Source of the DNA: Paenibacillus aceris
GTDB lineage: Bacteria; Bacillota; Bacilli; Paenibacillales; NBRC-103111
Length of the DNA: 64,000 nucleotides
Direction: 5' to 3'
NCBI RefSeq assembly: GCF_017874035.1
Contig: NZ_JAGGKV010000012.1
Coordinates: forward strand, 1-64,000
Position numbers and translations under genes: made by a program. This document shows, one piece after another, positions 17,356 to 25,974 of this stretch (positions within the stretch are counted from its first letter, which is position 1; each line of letters begins with the position of its first letter). The notes beneath the pieces are model-generated. The model did not search any database. It saw only the letters and a program-made list of their open reading frames with translations, and was not told the DNA's origin.

Positions 17356-18930
17356 ATGAAAAAAATGAACAAAATGATAGCTGTCGTATGTACATCTTGT
17401 TTGACAGGGGCTTTGCTTGCCGGGTGCAGTTCCAGTAATGAAAAGCCTGGGGATGTGAGCAAGCAAGCGTCAGGTAGCGAGAAGTCCAACGCGCAAAAGG
17501 CTCCGGTGACGTTTAACATGTTTTTCAATCTTGGCATTCCGGAATATCCGGAAAACGGCGGGGCAGCGAAAGATAAGGTCATCGGACAAATGGACAAAGC
17601 AGGCATTCAAGGGATCGACTACAAAGTAAATCTGCTTGCCGGTGATGAGTATAAAACGAAGCTGAATTTGATGGTTTCTTCCGGTGAAATGCCAGATTAC
17701 TTCAGCGTTGATTCAACGCTTCTAGCCCAGTATGTGAGCCAAGGTCTGGTCAAGCCGCTCGACGATTTGATCACCAAGGCGCCGAACCTGATGAAAGTCG
17801 TGCCGAAAGAGCGCTGGGAGGGCGTGAAGTATGACGGCAAAATCTACGCCATTCCTTACGGTGTCAGATCGGAATCGTTCAATTCGCCTAACACGGCTGG
17901 CGTGCTTATTCGCCAGGATTGGCTGGATAATCTCAATTTGAAGGCGCCTACGACTCTTGACGAGCTGCATGATGTGCTGAAAGCGTTCACTCTTAACGAC
18001 CCTGATAAAAACGGGCAGAAGGACACCTATGGTCTGGGCGGAAATAAAACATCGGTTTTCAGCAGCGTGTTTGCGGCTTTTGGCATCGGGGTCAGTTCCT
18101 CAAGCGGGTCCATGTATTGGACGGAGAAGGATGGGAAAATCATTAAGAGCTTCCTGACGCCGGAAGCGAAGCAAGCGCTCGCTGTTTTACAACAATGGTA
18201 TAAAGAAGGATTGATTGATCCTGAGTTTCCGGTGATGGAAGCGAAACAGGGAGAGGCCAGAGTCGTCAATTCTAAGGTGGGCATTTTTGAGGGAGATGCT
18301 TTTCTAGCTGATCCCAAAGGCAGCGGCGTTCCGGAAGCGCTCGTAAAAGCGACACCTTCAGCCAAGTTGACCATGATTACACCGCCAAAAGGTCCGGGCG
18401 GCAAGCTGGGTATGCCGGAAGTCAATCCTTTTGCAGGCGGTGGCTTGCGAGCGATTAGCGCGAAGGCGAAGGATCCGGAAAGATTGCTTCAATTGCTGGA
18501 CTGGTCGGTCAGCGAAGAAGCAAATGGCGGGATTAATCTGGTAACCTATGGCGAGGAAAACGTCGATTATACGTATGACAAAGGTAAAAATCTGATTACG
18601 CAAACCTCCAGCGTTTCGGACTTGTACAAAAAAGGTTTCTCCAACCCGATCCGCTTCGTCCAGGTCACAGACCGCCGTTGGACGAACGATGCGGTTCGTG
18701 CAGCGCTCGACATCTCTTCGAAGTATTTGGTCAAAAATGCTTTGTGGAAATCTGTTCCAGCTGAACTTGATTACCCGGATCTGGAGAAAAAATTATGGAC
18801 GGAGTACTTTGTTAAGATCGTAACCGGCGTTTGGTCCATCGATAAGTTCGATGAGTTCGTACAGAAGTATTACCAACAAGGCGGTCAGAAGATTGAGCAG
18901 CAAGCCAATGAACTGTGGAAACAGAAATAA
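17356..18930 (+). CDS. Solute-binding lipoprotein of the LplA-type importer
   Basis: A 524-residue extracellular substrate-binding protein anchored by a lipid on Cys24 (lipobox LLAGC). A Ser/Lys-rich linker is followed by an extracellular solute-binding family 1-like domain with typical segments such as EMPDYFSVD, YAIPYGVRSESFNSPN and LLIRQDWLDNL-type text. The ligand is unknown; the sulfatase 16 bases downstream points to a sulfated sugar or oligosaccharide. Confidence 0.92.
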   Translation: MKKMNKMIAVVCTSCLTGALLAGCSSSNEKPGDVSKQASGSEKSNAQKAPVTFNMFFNLGIPEYPENGGAAKDKVIGQMDKAGIQGIDYKVNLLAGDEYKTKLNLMVSSGEMPDYFSVDSTLLAQYVSQGLVKPLDDLITKAPNLMKVVPKERWEGVKYDGKIYAIPYGVRSESFNSPNTAGVLIRQDWLDNLNLKAPTTLDELHDVLKAFTLNDPDKNGQKDTYGLGGNKTSVFSSVFAAFGIGVSSSSGSMYWTEKDGKIIKSFLTPEAKQALAVLQQWYKEGLIDPEFPVMEAKQGEARVVNSKVGIFEGDAFLADPKGSGVPEALVKATPSAKLTMITPPKGPGGKLGMPEVNPFAGGGLRAISAKAKDPERLLQLLDWSVSEEANGGINLVTYGEENVDYTYDKGKNLITQTSSVSDLYKKGFSNPIRFVQVTDRRWTNDAVRAALDISSKYLVKNALWKSVPAELDYPDLEKKLWTEYFVKIVTGVWSIDKFDEFVQKYYQQGGQKIEQQANELWKQK

Positions 18931-18946
18931 AGAAGGGTGAGTGGAT

Positions 18947-20338
18947 ATGAAGGCTGAAGCAAATGCAGGCATGAACGCAGGAATAAAAGCAGACAGAAAG
19001 CCGAATGTCATCGTTTTTTTTACTGATCAGCAGCGCTGGGATGCCGCGGGTGTGCATGGTAATCCGTTGGATTTGATGCCGAATTTTGATCGCATGGCGA
19101 TGGAAGGGACGCACGTCTATAATTCCTTTACGTGCCAACCGGTATGCGGTCCGGCGAGATCCTGTCTGCAAACCGGCAAGTATGCCACGGAGACCGGTTG
19201 TTTTGTGAACGGCATCCCACTCCCGCAGGAGTCTGCTACGCTGGCTCATTATTTCCGTGAACACGGGTACCAAACCGGCTACATCGGCAAATGGCATCTG
19301 GCTGACCAAGAGCCAGTCCCAGAGGAGCAGCGGGGAGGCTACGAGTACTGGCTAGCTTCTAACATTCTGGAGTTCTCATCGGATGCCTACGATACCGTCA
19401 TGTATGATAATAACAACCAGCCGGTTAAGCTGCCGGGCTACCGGGTGGACGCGCAGACCGATGCAGCGATCCGCTATATCAATGAGCGCCAGAAGGACCC
19501 GTTCTTCCTGTTCTTATCTTATATTGAACCGCATCATCAGAATCATTCTGATAATTATCCGGCACCGATTGGATATGAAGGACGCTATACCGGTAAATAC
19601 GTTCCTGCAGATTTAGCCACGCTGGGCGGTACTGCACATGCGCATCTTGGCGGTTACTACGGGATGATCAAGCGTTTGGACGAAGCGCTCGGCCGTTTGT
19701 TCGACGCGCTGAGAAGTCTCAGATTGGAAGAGGATACGATCGTCCTGGTTACGTCGGATCACGGCTGTCACTTCAAAACGAGAAACAGTGAATACAAACG
19801 TTCCTGCCATGACAGCTCGATTCGTGTTCCGACAGCGTTTCATGGCGGTTGCTTCAAGTCCGGCGGACGTTTACAGGAGCTGGTGTCCTTGGTGGATCTT
19901 CCGCCTACGCTATTGGATGCCGCAGGTATTCCGGTTCCGTCTCACATGCAGGGACGCTCCATTCTTCCACTGCTCCGCGGAGAGAGGGCGGGCTGGCCGG
20001 AAGAAGTGCTTGTGCAGATCAGCGAATCGCAGGTTGGACGTGCGATTCGGACGCAGCGCTGGAAATACAGCGTCAGCGCGCCGGATCATGACGGATATCG
20101 GGAAGCGGGCTCCGATACCTATGTAGAGGAGTATTTGTATGACCTGCAAGCCGATCCGCATGAATTATGCAACCTCGTCGGACTCGAGCCATTTGCGAAC
20201 ATTGCTGCTGAGCTGCGTGAGCGGCTGGTTCGGAAGATGATGGAAGCGGGGGAAGACGCACCAAAGATCGTGCCGGCGCCGTCCAAGAAGCAAGGCGGCC
20301 GCAGGGTTTCGGTGGAGGAGCTGCGCGTGAAGCTGTAA
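18947..20338 (+). CDS. Type I sulfatase (formylglycine-dependent)
   Basis: A 463-residue sulfatase hydrolysing sulfate esters. It has the metal-binding N-terminus FFTDQQRWD, the C-x-P-x-R motif CGPAR with Cys67 as the residue converted to formylglycine, GKWHLAD, and VTSDHGCH near the middle. No signal peptide is visible, so it is probably cytoplasmic and acts on imported sugars. The ATG at 18947 is better placed than the GTG at 18941. It ends the importer operon. No maturation enzyme is encoded in the window, so formylglycine formation must come from elsewhere. Confidence 0.92.
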   Translation: MKAEANAGMNAGIKADRKPNVIVFFTDQQRWDAAGVHGNPLDLMPNFDRMAMEGTHVYNSFTCQPVCGPARSCLQTGKYATETGCFVNGIPLPQESATLAHYFREHGYQTGYIGKWHLADQEPVPEEQRGGYEYWLASNILEFSSDAYDTVMYDNNNQPVKLPGYRVDAQTDAAIRYINERQKDPFFLFLSYIEPHHQNHSDNYPAPIGYEGRYTGKYVPADLATLGGTAHAHLGGYYGMIKRLDEALGRLFDALRSLRLEEDTIVLVTSDHGCHFKTRNSEYKRSCHDSSIRVPTAFHGGCFKSGGRLQELVSLVDLPPTLLDAAGIPVPSHMQGRSILPLLRGERAGWPEEVLVQISESQVGRAIRTQRWKYSVSAPDHDGYREAGSDTYVEEYLYDLQADPHELCNLVGLEPFANIAAELRERLVRKMMEAGEDAPKIVPAPSKKQGGRRVSVEELRVKL

Positions 20339-20345
20339 GCGCCGA

Positions 20346-20394
20346 AAAGGCTAGCAGGAGGAGCGATCATCGCTTCTTCTACTAGCCTTATTTA
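20346..20394 (+). terminator. Terminator of the importer-sulfatase operon
   Basis: AAGGCTAG pairs with CTAGCCTT around an inner imperfect stem (GAGCGATCATCGCTTC), followed by ATTTATGTTTATG. Confidence 0.7.
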
Positions 20395-20419
20395 TGTTTA
20401 TGTTTATGTTGCTTGGATG

Positions 20420-20715
20420 ACGCAATTGTTATTGCCACCGCTATCACCGCCACGATTGTCATCATGGCTACCATCACCATGACCGCAACCATTGCCATCA
20501 TGGCCTCCGTCAGCGCGATCCACCTTAGTCACGGTCAACATCCACCATCACACGGTCAACATCCATATCTCCATGGTCAACATCCCACATCGCTACCGTC
20601 AACATCAACCATCGCACGGTCAACATCCGTATCGCCACGGCCAACATCCATATCGCCACGGCCAACATCCCACATCGCTACCGTCGACATCAACCATCGC
20701 ACCCGCCAGCCACCG
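20420..20715. repeat. CGGTCAACATCC-type tandem array
   Basis: Repeated words CACGGTCAACATCCA/CACGGCCAACATCC occur about seven times from 20529 on, preceded by a looser CATCA/CCATCACC-rich part. A longer unit of about 46 bases (GGTCAACATCCCACATCGCT... to ...CAACCATCGCAC) occurs twice, near 20575 and 20660. It ends in CCATCGCACCCGCCA, shared with the 6.2-6.4 kb array. Confidence 0.8.
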
Positions 20716-20724
20716 TCAGCGCCA

Positions 20725-20920
20725 AAATAGGGGAACTACGCTCCGCTATTTGCTGACACGGGAGTGTTTTGGCTTGGGAGAGGGAACTATGGTCCGCTAT
20801 TCATCTCCAAATTGGGGGACAAGCAAGCTGTTGTAGCAAATAAGGCCCTACAGTTCCCTCAAAACGGCGAAACAGACTGATTTCGCCCGAATAGAGGACT
20901 GTAGTTCCCAATTCGCAGAG
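20725..20920. repeat. Dispersed palindromic repeat, copy C
   Basis: Two forward elements (GGGAACTACGCTCCGCTATT at about 20732, GGGAACTATGGTCCGCTATT at about 20783) are followed by inverted elements (AAATAAGGCCCTACAGTTCC near 20838, GAATAGAGGACTGTAGTTCC near 20890). It abuts the tandem array on its left. Confidence 0.8.
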
Positions 20921-20944
20921 GCCGTAACTACTACCAGCCGGATG

Positions 20945-22090
20945 TTACTGCTCGTTCCTGCGAGTCATCTGCTGCCAGACCGAGCCCTCGGCTGCATGCC
21001 CGCCTTCGATCCGCTCCAGCGCGATCTTGACCTGCATGCGCACCTCGAACTCAGGGTCGTCGGCCGCTTCCTGAAGGTCTTTCAGCACCGAGCTGTCGCC
21101 GACCTCGTACAGGAAGCGCGCCGCGCGCCAGCGGACCAGCTTGTTGCGGTCCTTCAGCGCCTTCGCCATGGCCGGCATGGCGGCAGGGTCGCCGAGGTCG
21201 GACAGCGTATCGCCTGCCGTCCGACGCACAGAAGCTGAATCGTCCTCGAGAGCACGATACAGGAAGGGCAGTACCTCGGGTTCTTTAATATCCCCGAGGT
21301 ACACCGTGGCCAGTCGCCGAATCGACGTGTTCTCGTCCTGCAGGGCATGGACGAGAAGCGGCAGCGTCGTAAGCGACGGCTGGATCTTTTGAAGCGCGGC
21401 GTAGCGCAGCTTCCAATCACTGTGGCGCAGCTGCTCCAGCACAGCTCCTGAATCTTCGGCTTCGGCCTCTTCCGAAGCGGAAACAGGGGTCTCCTGCATC
21501 GCTTGGGAGACCAGGCTTTCGACGCGGGCGTCGTCGTAAGAAGCGTCCAGCTCCTGGACGACTTCGCCCGCGATATCCTTCAGCTCGCCGTAGCGCACGC
21601 CGAGTTCTTCGAGCTTCCGCTCCTTGATCAGGTTCGGCGATGCCGTACCTGCACGGACCGCCGCCTGCGTGAAGCGCTCCGGCATGGCCACGCGTGCTTC
21701 TTCGCTTCCGGCACGCACCCTCACCTGGAGCGGAATGCCGCGGAACATCTGCACGAGGACTTGTGCCTCCCCGAAGGCCGCTTCAGCCTGCGGCTGCACG
21801 GACAGTACATCGCCGTTGTTCGCAGAGCCTTGCACTTCGCCAAAAATCTCGCGGGCTTTAGCAAGGATGAACTGCCAATCTCCCTTGGAGGTGCGGTCCA
21901 GGGCTATGAAATCTGCAGCGTGGAAAACACTGATCACGCCTTGGACAGCGAGCAGCTGTTGAATGCTGTCTGGGGCCTCAGTGCTGTTGTGCTTTGTATA
22001 AGTTTTGCGGACACCTGCCGGCAGCGATTCGTCCATATTGAGCTTCATGGAATTCGGGCTTGGGGTTGGTTCGATAGAAATAATTTTCAT
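20945..22090 (-). CDS. Conserved virulence factor C-like protein (NifU_N domain plus HEAT repeats)
   Basis: A 381-residue protein. Residues 1-85 form a NifU/Nfu N-terminal-type domain (MKIISIEPTPSPNSMKLN...), followed by a second alpha/beta region (about 90-200) and five or so HEAT-like repeats (about 215-365: LEQLRHSDWKLRYAAL, LVHALQDENTSIRRLATVYLGD, LYRALEDDSASVRRTAGDTLSDLGD, MAKALKDRNKLVRWRAARFLYEVGD). This arrangement is that of the CvfC family known from Staphylococcus aureus; its biochemical role is not settled. Two adjacent ATGs exist (22093, 22090); both follow AAGGAG. Confidence 0.85.
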   Translation of the reverse strand: MKIISIEPTPSPNSMKLNMDESLPAGVRKTYTKHNSTEAPDSIQQLLAVQGVISVFHAADFIALDRTSKGDWQFILAKAREIFGEVQGSANNGDVLSVQPQAEAAFGEAQVLVQMFRGIPLQVRVRAGSEEARVAMPERFTQAAVRAGTASPNLIKERKLEELGVRYGELKDIAGEVVQELDASYDDARVESLVSQAMQETPVSASEEAEAEDSGAVLEQLRHSDWKLRYAALQKIQPSLTTLPLLVHALQDENTSIRRLATVYLGDIKEPEVLPFLYRALEDDSASVRRTAGDTLSDLGDPAAMPAMAKALKDRNKLVRWRAARFLYEVGDSSVLKDLQEAADDPEFEVRMQVKIALERIEGGHAAEGSVWQQMTRRNEQ

Positions 22091-22121
22091 CATTAACACT
22101 CCTTCCAGTCTGATATTACAT

Positions 22122-22154
22122 GAAAAGACCCGGACGTAAAAACGTCCAGGCCTG
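22122..22154 (-). terminator. Terminator after the guanylate kinase paralogue
   Basis: Read on the minus strand, CAGGCCTGGACGT pairs with ACGTCCGGGTC around TTTT, followed by TTTTC. It lies between the kinase-like gene and the NifU_N-HEAT gene. Confidence 0.7.
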
Positions 22155-22169
22155 TTATAGGCATTTCAT

Positions 22170-22757
22170 TTAGTCTAAATCAACGAGGTTGCGGTTTAAA
22201 TATTTATCCAGTGTTTTGGTTAGATCGAATACGGTATGCGCCAGATCCACATTCTCGAAGACATGATCGCATTGATCACGGAAAGCCAGTTCATCTTCAT
22301 AATAAGAGAGGTACTTCTTAATGATCTCCTCGGAGTCTCCGCTTTCTCTCATCCGCTCTTCGAGGGTATCCCGCTGAGCATAAATGAAGACCAGAACGAC
22401 GTGTTCACCATAATGCTTTTTGAGCGTCTCGGCGCCGAAACGGTTCAAAATTAAATAAATGCTGCCGCTATGCTCGAACATTCGTTCAATATCGGCACTT
22501 TTAATCCCATATAAATGATCATTGACGGTGCTAACCTCAATGAATTCACCGTTTGCCTGCGCCTGTACAAATTGAGCAGGGGAGATAAAGTGATAATCTT
22601 GACCGTCTTCTTCGGTTGCTCTCGGAGGTCTGGTGGTGTAAGAGATAACTTGCTTCATGCCAAGCGTAGATCCTGACATTTCAGCTACCGTCTTACGACC
22701 GGCTCCGTGAGGACCGGTGAATACAAAAATCATTTCCTTGTCCTTTAATGCGTACAT
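22170..22757 (-). CDS. Guanylate kinase-like protein with altered P-loop
   Basis: A 195-residue homologue of Gmk: nucleotide-binding loop at residues 15-23, then YTTRPPRATEEDGQDYHFIS (GMP-binding region), EFIEVSTVNDHLYG and the lid-like DTLEERMRESGDSEE. The loop reads GPHGAGRKT, where Gmk has GPSGxGKGT: the catalytic lysine position is Arg21, with lysine next to it. Essential gmk normally sits with rpoZ/coaBC, so this is likely a paralogue with another job. The ATG at 22757 follows AAGGAGG. Confidence 0.82.
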   Translation of the reverse strand: MYALKDKEMIFVFTGPHGAGRKTVAEMSGSTLGMKQVISYTTRPPRATEEDGQDYHFISPAQFVQAQANGEFIEVSTVNDHLYGIKSADIERMFEHSGSIYLILNRFGAETLKKHYGEHVVLVFIYAQRDTLEERMRESGDSEEIIKKYLSYYEDELAFRDQCDHVFENVDLAHTVFDLTKTLDKYLNRNLVDLD

Positions 22758-22901
22758 GGAACATACCTCCTTATTTGTGAAAAGTGGGGGGTAAATCCTA
22801 CGTGCGTGCAACGGTATGAAACGATTTTTGTCCAAGTAGGATCATTTTCAGCCGTACTTATATTTTACATGTTTCGGGTAATTCGGTAAAGGTCTTGCCG
22901 T

Positions 22902-22928
22902 GGAAACGCTATTTTGACTAGCGTTTCC
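22902..22928. other. Perfect hairpin across the cshA stop codon
   Basis: GGAAACGCTA and TAGCGTTTCC, a 10-bp perfect inverted repeat with a 7-base loop, spanning the last codons and stop of cshA. There is no T-run on the cshA side, so it is more likely an mRNA 3'-end structure than a classic terminator. Confidence 0.6.
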
Positions 22929-24825
22929 CGCCGCGGCTTCCTCTTGGGGCAGTGCCCCGAGGTGAGCCGCCTCTGTCGCCGCGTGGAGCTCCACTACGAG
23001 CTCCGAAGCTGTCGCCGCGTCCGCGTGTCTGACCGCCGCGTTCGCCGCCGGCTTGGTAGCCGCGAGCTGCGCTAGGTCGGTCAACGCGCGAAGCAGTGCC
23101 GCCGCGTGCGCCGTAGCTGTCGCTGCGTGCAGCTCCGCGCTCCGCGCTGTCGCCACGGCCTTTACCGCCGCTGCGAATCGCGCGTGATGCGCTTGCTGCA
23201 TCGTCGCGGCCCGTGCCGGCGTACTTGTTGTATGGCGAGTAGGATTTATCGCCATGAGGAGCAGAGCGTTTGCGGTCTGTGCCATCACCGCGACCTGCAG
23301 GACGTGGAGTGCGTTCGGCAGTTTCGCCGCGTCCCCATGAACTGGTGACTCGCGCTTTCGCAGCGCTCATATTATCGCCACGGCCTGGTCCTGCGTTCAC
23401 CGGCTCTTTTCTCTCCGCGCGTCCCCAAGTGTTCGGATTACGCTCCGAATTTACCTTCGCAGGGCGTTGACCTCTTGGCGCATCGCTGTTGCGCGCACCA
23501 AATTTATCGCCGCCTCTGGATGCGGAACGTCCAGTGCCGTATTGCATGCCGGCTTTGTCTTCACGCGCGCCGGATCTTCCACGGCTCTGTTGACCACGCG
23601 GCTCTGATGTCCTGCCGCTGCGGCCGCTGCGAGAAGCTCCGCCGTTTCGACGGCCTGATCCTCGACCTTCTTGCTCGAAGTGATCCTCAGAGCTGGAACG
23701 AACGCGTCGCACTTGAGGCTCGGATGAACCTCTTAAGGACATTTTGATGCCTTTTTCGATCAACTCGATAGTTGGCATATCCCGCTGCGTAGCGAAAGTC
23801 ACGGCAACGCCTGTATCTCCGGCACGACCGGTTCGGCCGATTCGATGAATGTAGCTTTCAGCGTCTTGCGGCACATCATAATTGAAGACATGCGTGACCC
23901 CTTCAACGTCTAACCCGCGCGCAGCGATATCGGTAGCAACCAATAACTCGATGCGGCCATCCCGGAATCGTTTCATAACTTGCTCACGTTTGGCTTGCGA
24001 CAAATCTCCGTGAAGCTCGTCGGACATGAGACCAAGTTCTTGCAAAGCTTCATTTAATGCAATAGCTCTGGCCTTTGTGCGGCAGAAAATCATCGCGAGG
24101 TAAGGTTTATACTGCTTAATAGCGGCTATCAAAGCATCTTGCTTCTGGCGGTCAGTCGTTGGAACGAGAACCTGCTCGATTTCGGTTAACGTAACCTGCT
24201 TGCTTTGAATTTTAATTTCTTTTGCTTCCTTCATATAAGCTTTGGACAGATTCATGACTTGTTCCGGCATGGTGGCAGAGAAAAGAAGGGTCTGGCGGTA
24301 AGGAGACGTCTGTGCAATAATGTCCTTCACTTCATGAAGGAAGCCCATATGCAACATTTGATCGGCCTCATCCAATACGAGTATCTTCAATTTATAAAAA
24401 TTGATTGAACCGCGGCGAAGGTGATCAAGCAATCTTCCCGGAGTTCCTACTACTATATGTATGTTCCCCTGTAGCTTTCTAAGCTGCTTTTCTACGTCTT
24501 GCCCGCCATAAGCTGCAAGCACCTTTGCTCCTGTAACAGGGACAAGGGTTTTCAGCTCATTTGAAATTTGAATCGCCAACTCGCGTGTAGGAGTAAGAAT
24601 TAAGGCTTGGACATCTGAGCTCTCTACATCGATTGTTTCTAATATGGGAAGTACAAAGGCAAGGGTTTTACCTGTACCTGTCTGTGCTTGTGCAATGACA
24701 TCCGTGCCTTTCAATAAAACAGGTATGGCTTCTTTTTGAATGGGGGTCGGTTCGATAACGCCTGATGCTTGTAAGACCCCTACAAGTTTTTCTCTAATTC
24801 CTAATGAGGCAAATCCACTTGACAT
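22918..24825 (-). CDS. cshA: DEAD-box RNA helicase, CshA type
   Basis: A 635-residue ATP-dependent RNA helicase for mRNA turnover, ribosome assembly and cold growth. Motifs: Q-motif region PTPIQ, AQTGTGKT (Lys53), PTRELA, GTPGR, DEAD (152-155), SAT (183-185), ATDIAARGLD and HRIGRTGRAG. From about residue 375 on there is a 260-residue tail rich in Gly, Arg, Ser and Asp, longer than in Bacillus subtilis CshA (whole protein about 490 residues). The tail is an RGG/RGD-type RNA-binding extension. Start ATG follows GGGAG at rather long spacing. Confidence 0.93.
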   Translation of the reverse strand: MSSGFASLGIREKLVGVLQASGVIEPTPIQKEAIPVLLKGTDVIAQAQTGTGKTLAFVLPILETIDVESSDVQALILTPTRELAIQISNELKTLVPVTGAKVLAAYGGQDVEKQLRKLQGNIHIVVGTPGRLLDHLRRGSINFYKLKILVLDEADQMLHMGFLHEVKDIIAQTSPYRQTLLFSATMPEQVMNLSKAYMKEAKEIKIQSKQVTLTEIEQVLVPTTDRQKQDALIAAIKQYKPYLAMIFCRTKARAIALNEALQELGLMSDELHGDLSQAKREQVMKRFRDGRIELLVATDIAARGLDVEGVTHVFNYDVPQDAESYIHRIGRTGRAGDTGVAVTFATQRDMPTIELIEKGIKMSLRGSSEPQVRRVRSSSEDHFEQEGRGSGRRNGGASRSGRSGRTSEPRGQQSRGRSGAREDKAGMQYGTGRSASRGGDKFGARNSDAPRGQRPAKVNSERNPNTWGRAERKEPVNAGPGRGDNMSAAKARVTSSWGRGETAERTPRPAGRGDGTDRKRSAPHGDKSYSPYNKYAGTGRDDAASASRAIRSGGKGRGDSAERGAARSDSYGARGGTASRVDRPSAARGYQAGGERGGQTRGRGDSFGARSGAPRGDRGGSPRGTAPRGSRGGKR

Positions 24826-24866
24826 GGTAATTGGCCAGCTCCCTTTTTCCTACTATTGATAGGGAT

Positions 24867-24885
24867 CTTTGGTGGTAGACCAAAG
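24867..24885 (-). promoter_or_regulatory. Hairpin in the cshA leader
   Basis: CTTTGGT and ACCAAAG form a perfect 7-bp stem with a 5-base loop, about 45 bases upstream of the cshA start and inside the predicted leader. Confidence 0.5.
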
Positions 24886-24912
24886 TCTCTCCTTGTTAAC
24901 GACGATTCCCCC

Positions 24913-24941
24913 ATTGTACAGGAATGCCAGACAAATGAAAA
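24913..24941 (-). promoter_or_regulatory. Possible cshA promoter
   Basis: On the minus strand a strong -10 TACAAT (24918-24913) is preceded at 17 bases by a weak -35 TTTTCA (24941-24936). It would give a leader of about 80 bases holding the hairpin at 24867-24885. Confidence 0.4.
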
Positions 24942-25008
24942 CAGGAGCCGGCCAACAAGCAGTAATATATCTATTTTATATAGAAGAAATGGATTCATAA
25001 ACGTACCT

Positions 25009-25695
25009 TTATTTGTCCGGCAATACTTGGGCTGTCCCGAAAACGCGCTCCACCGTTTGGTTGAAATCCGTTAGAAGGGGCATAAGCGAATGGCCTTTCC
25101 AGCTCTCTTGCGCGTAATTGTTCATTTTATTGAGGAAATCGCGATTGGCTGAAATATATACATCCATAACACTTGGCTGCAATAAACGGATTTTCTCCGC
25201 CATAGCTTGTTTAAAACGATGGGATAGCAAGTCGTGATGGACGGCTGTTTCATAACTGTTATACCCGTTGTTCAGATCATTGGACGGCAAATAGTCGTTG
25301 AAAGGGGCATTGTCATTGTAAAAGCCTTTACTGGTTCCTTGGTTGTTTGTTTCTTTCGTAGTCCCTTTGGTGCCTGTGGCGCTGCTGTCAATCATCAGGG
25401 CGACATAGGCATTTTTGTCCGTAGTCATAACGATAGCCGTGTTAACACCATTCATAGCATTCAGTTGATTCGAGAGAAATTGATTGTATTCGAGACTTGT
25501 ATTGTTGTGTGATACCGGACCATAGAGCTGCTGTGTTTGATAGGCTCTCTCGGATTCTGTCGATTTGTCGGTGGCAGAACCGAAGTTGGTATGGTCGGGA
25601 CTTTTGCCATATTCTCTTCCGCCTTCCGCGCAGCCAGATAAAGTCAGCACGAGGAATAGCATTCCAGAAATCGGAAAACCTAACTTACTGAGCAT
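25009..25695 (-). CDS. YhcN/YlaJ-family sporulation lipoprotein
   Basis: A 228-residue lipoprotein with lipobox LTLSGC (Cys22), then a Ser/Thr/Asn-rich stretch and the YhcN/YlaJ domain (NAMNGVNTAIVMTTDKNAYVALMID ... ISANRDFLNKMNNY). Family members are made in the forespore and found in the spore membrane; germination or outgrowth roles are proposed. A low-complexity insert (about residues 105-140) separates the two halves of the domain. ATG at 25695 follows GGGAGGT. Confidence 0.88.
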   Translation of the reverse strand: MLSKLGFPISGMLFLVLTLSGCAEGGREYGKSPDHTNFGSATDKSTESERAYQTQQLYGPVSHNNTSLEYNQFLSNQLNAMNGVNTAIVMTTDKNAYVALMIDSSATGTKGTTKETNNQGTSKGFYNDNAPFNDYLPSNDLNNGYNSYETAVHHDLLSHRFKQAMAEKIRLLQPSVMDVYISANRDFLNKMNNYAQESWKGHSLMPLLTDFNQTVERVFGTAQVLPDK

Positions 25696-25876
25696 CAAAA
25701 ATGACCTCCCAATATAGAGTGTAATGTCTATAGGATGGGATGTTTCTCTCCTTTTATTCGTGTCAGGAAATATACGCTTTTATGCATAAAGAGGTGGGTG
25801 TATGGAAATAACCATGAAGGGAAAATATATCGCTACAGAGCGGTTTAAGAACAATTTGTGAACTTCCCTCCAGCGA

Positions 25877-25905
25877 TTGACAAAAACTTTTCACGAATTT
25901 ATAGT
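25877..25905 (+). promoter_or_regulatory. Sigma-A promoter of the cta operon
   Basis: TTGACA (25877-25882), 17-base spacer, TATAGT (25900-25905), 70 bases before the ctaC start. This is close to consensus. Confidence 0.8.
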
Positions 25906-25974
25906 TAATAAAGTGAATTGACATGGGCATGGCCATCGTGGTAAAAATAATGTTTTAAAAGTGGGGTTGATACA

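Larger units (their letters stand above)
20339..20944. other. Repeat-rich intergenic region
   Basis: Between the sulfatase and the convergent NifU_N-HEAT gene. Holds a terminator (20346-20394), a CATC/CGGTCAACATCC tandem array (20420-20715) and palindromic repeat copy C (20725-20920). The His/Gln/Pro-rich open frames across the array have no ribosome site and are not called as genes. Confidence 0.75.

Noticed and set aside
20413..20730. Open frames encoding His/Gln/Pro-rich repeats (SHGQHPYRHGQHP-like)
   Set aside because: They follow the tandem DNA array, are open in more than one frame, and have no ribosome site; simple repeat DNA explains them.
24826..25008. Riboswitch in the cshA leader
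   Set aside because: Only one short hairpin is visible; no conserved riboswitch core was recognised.
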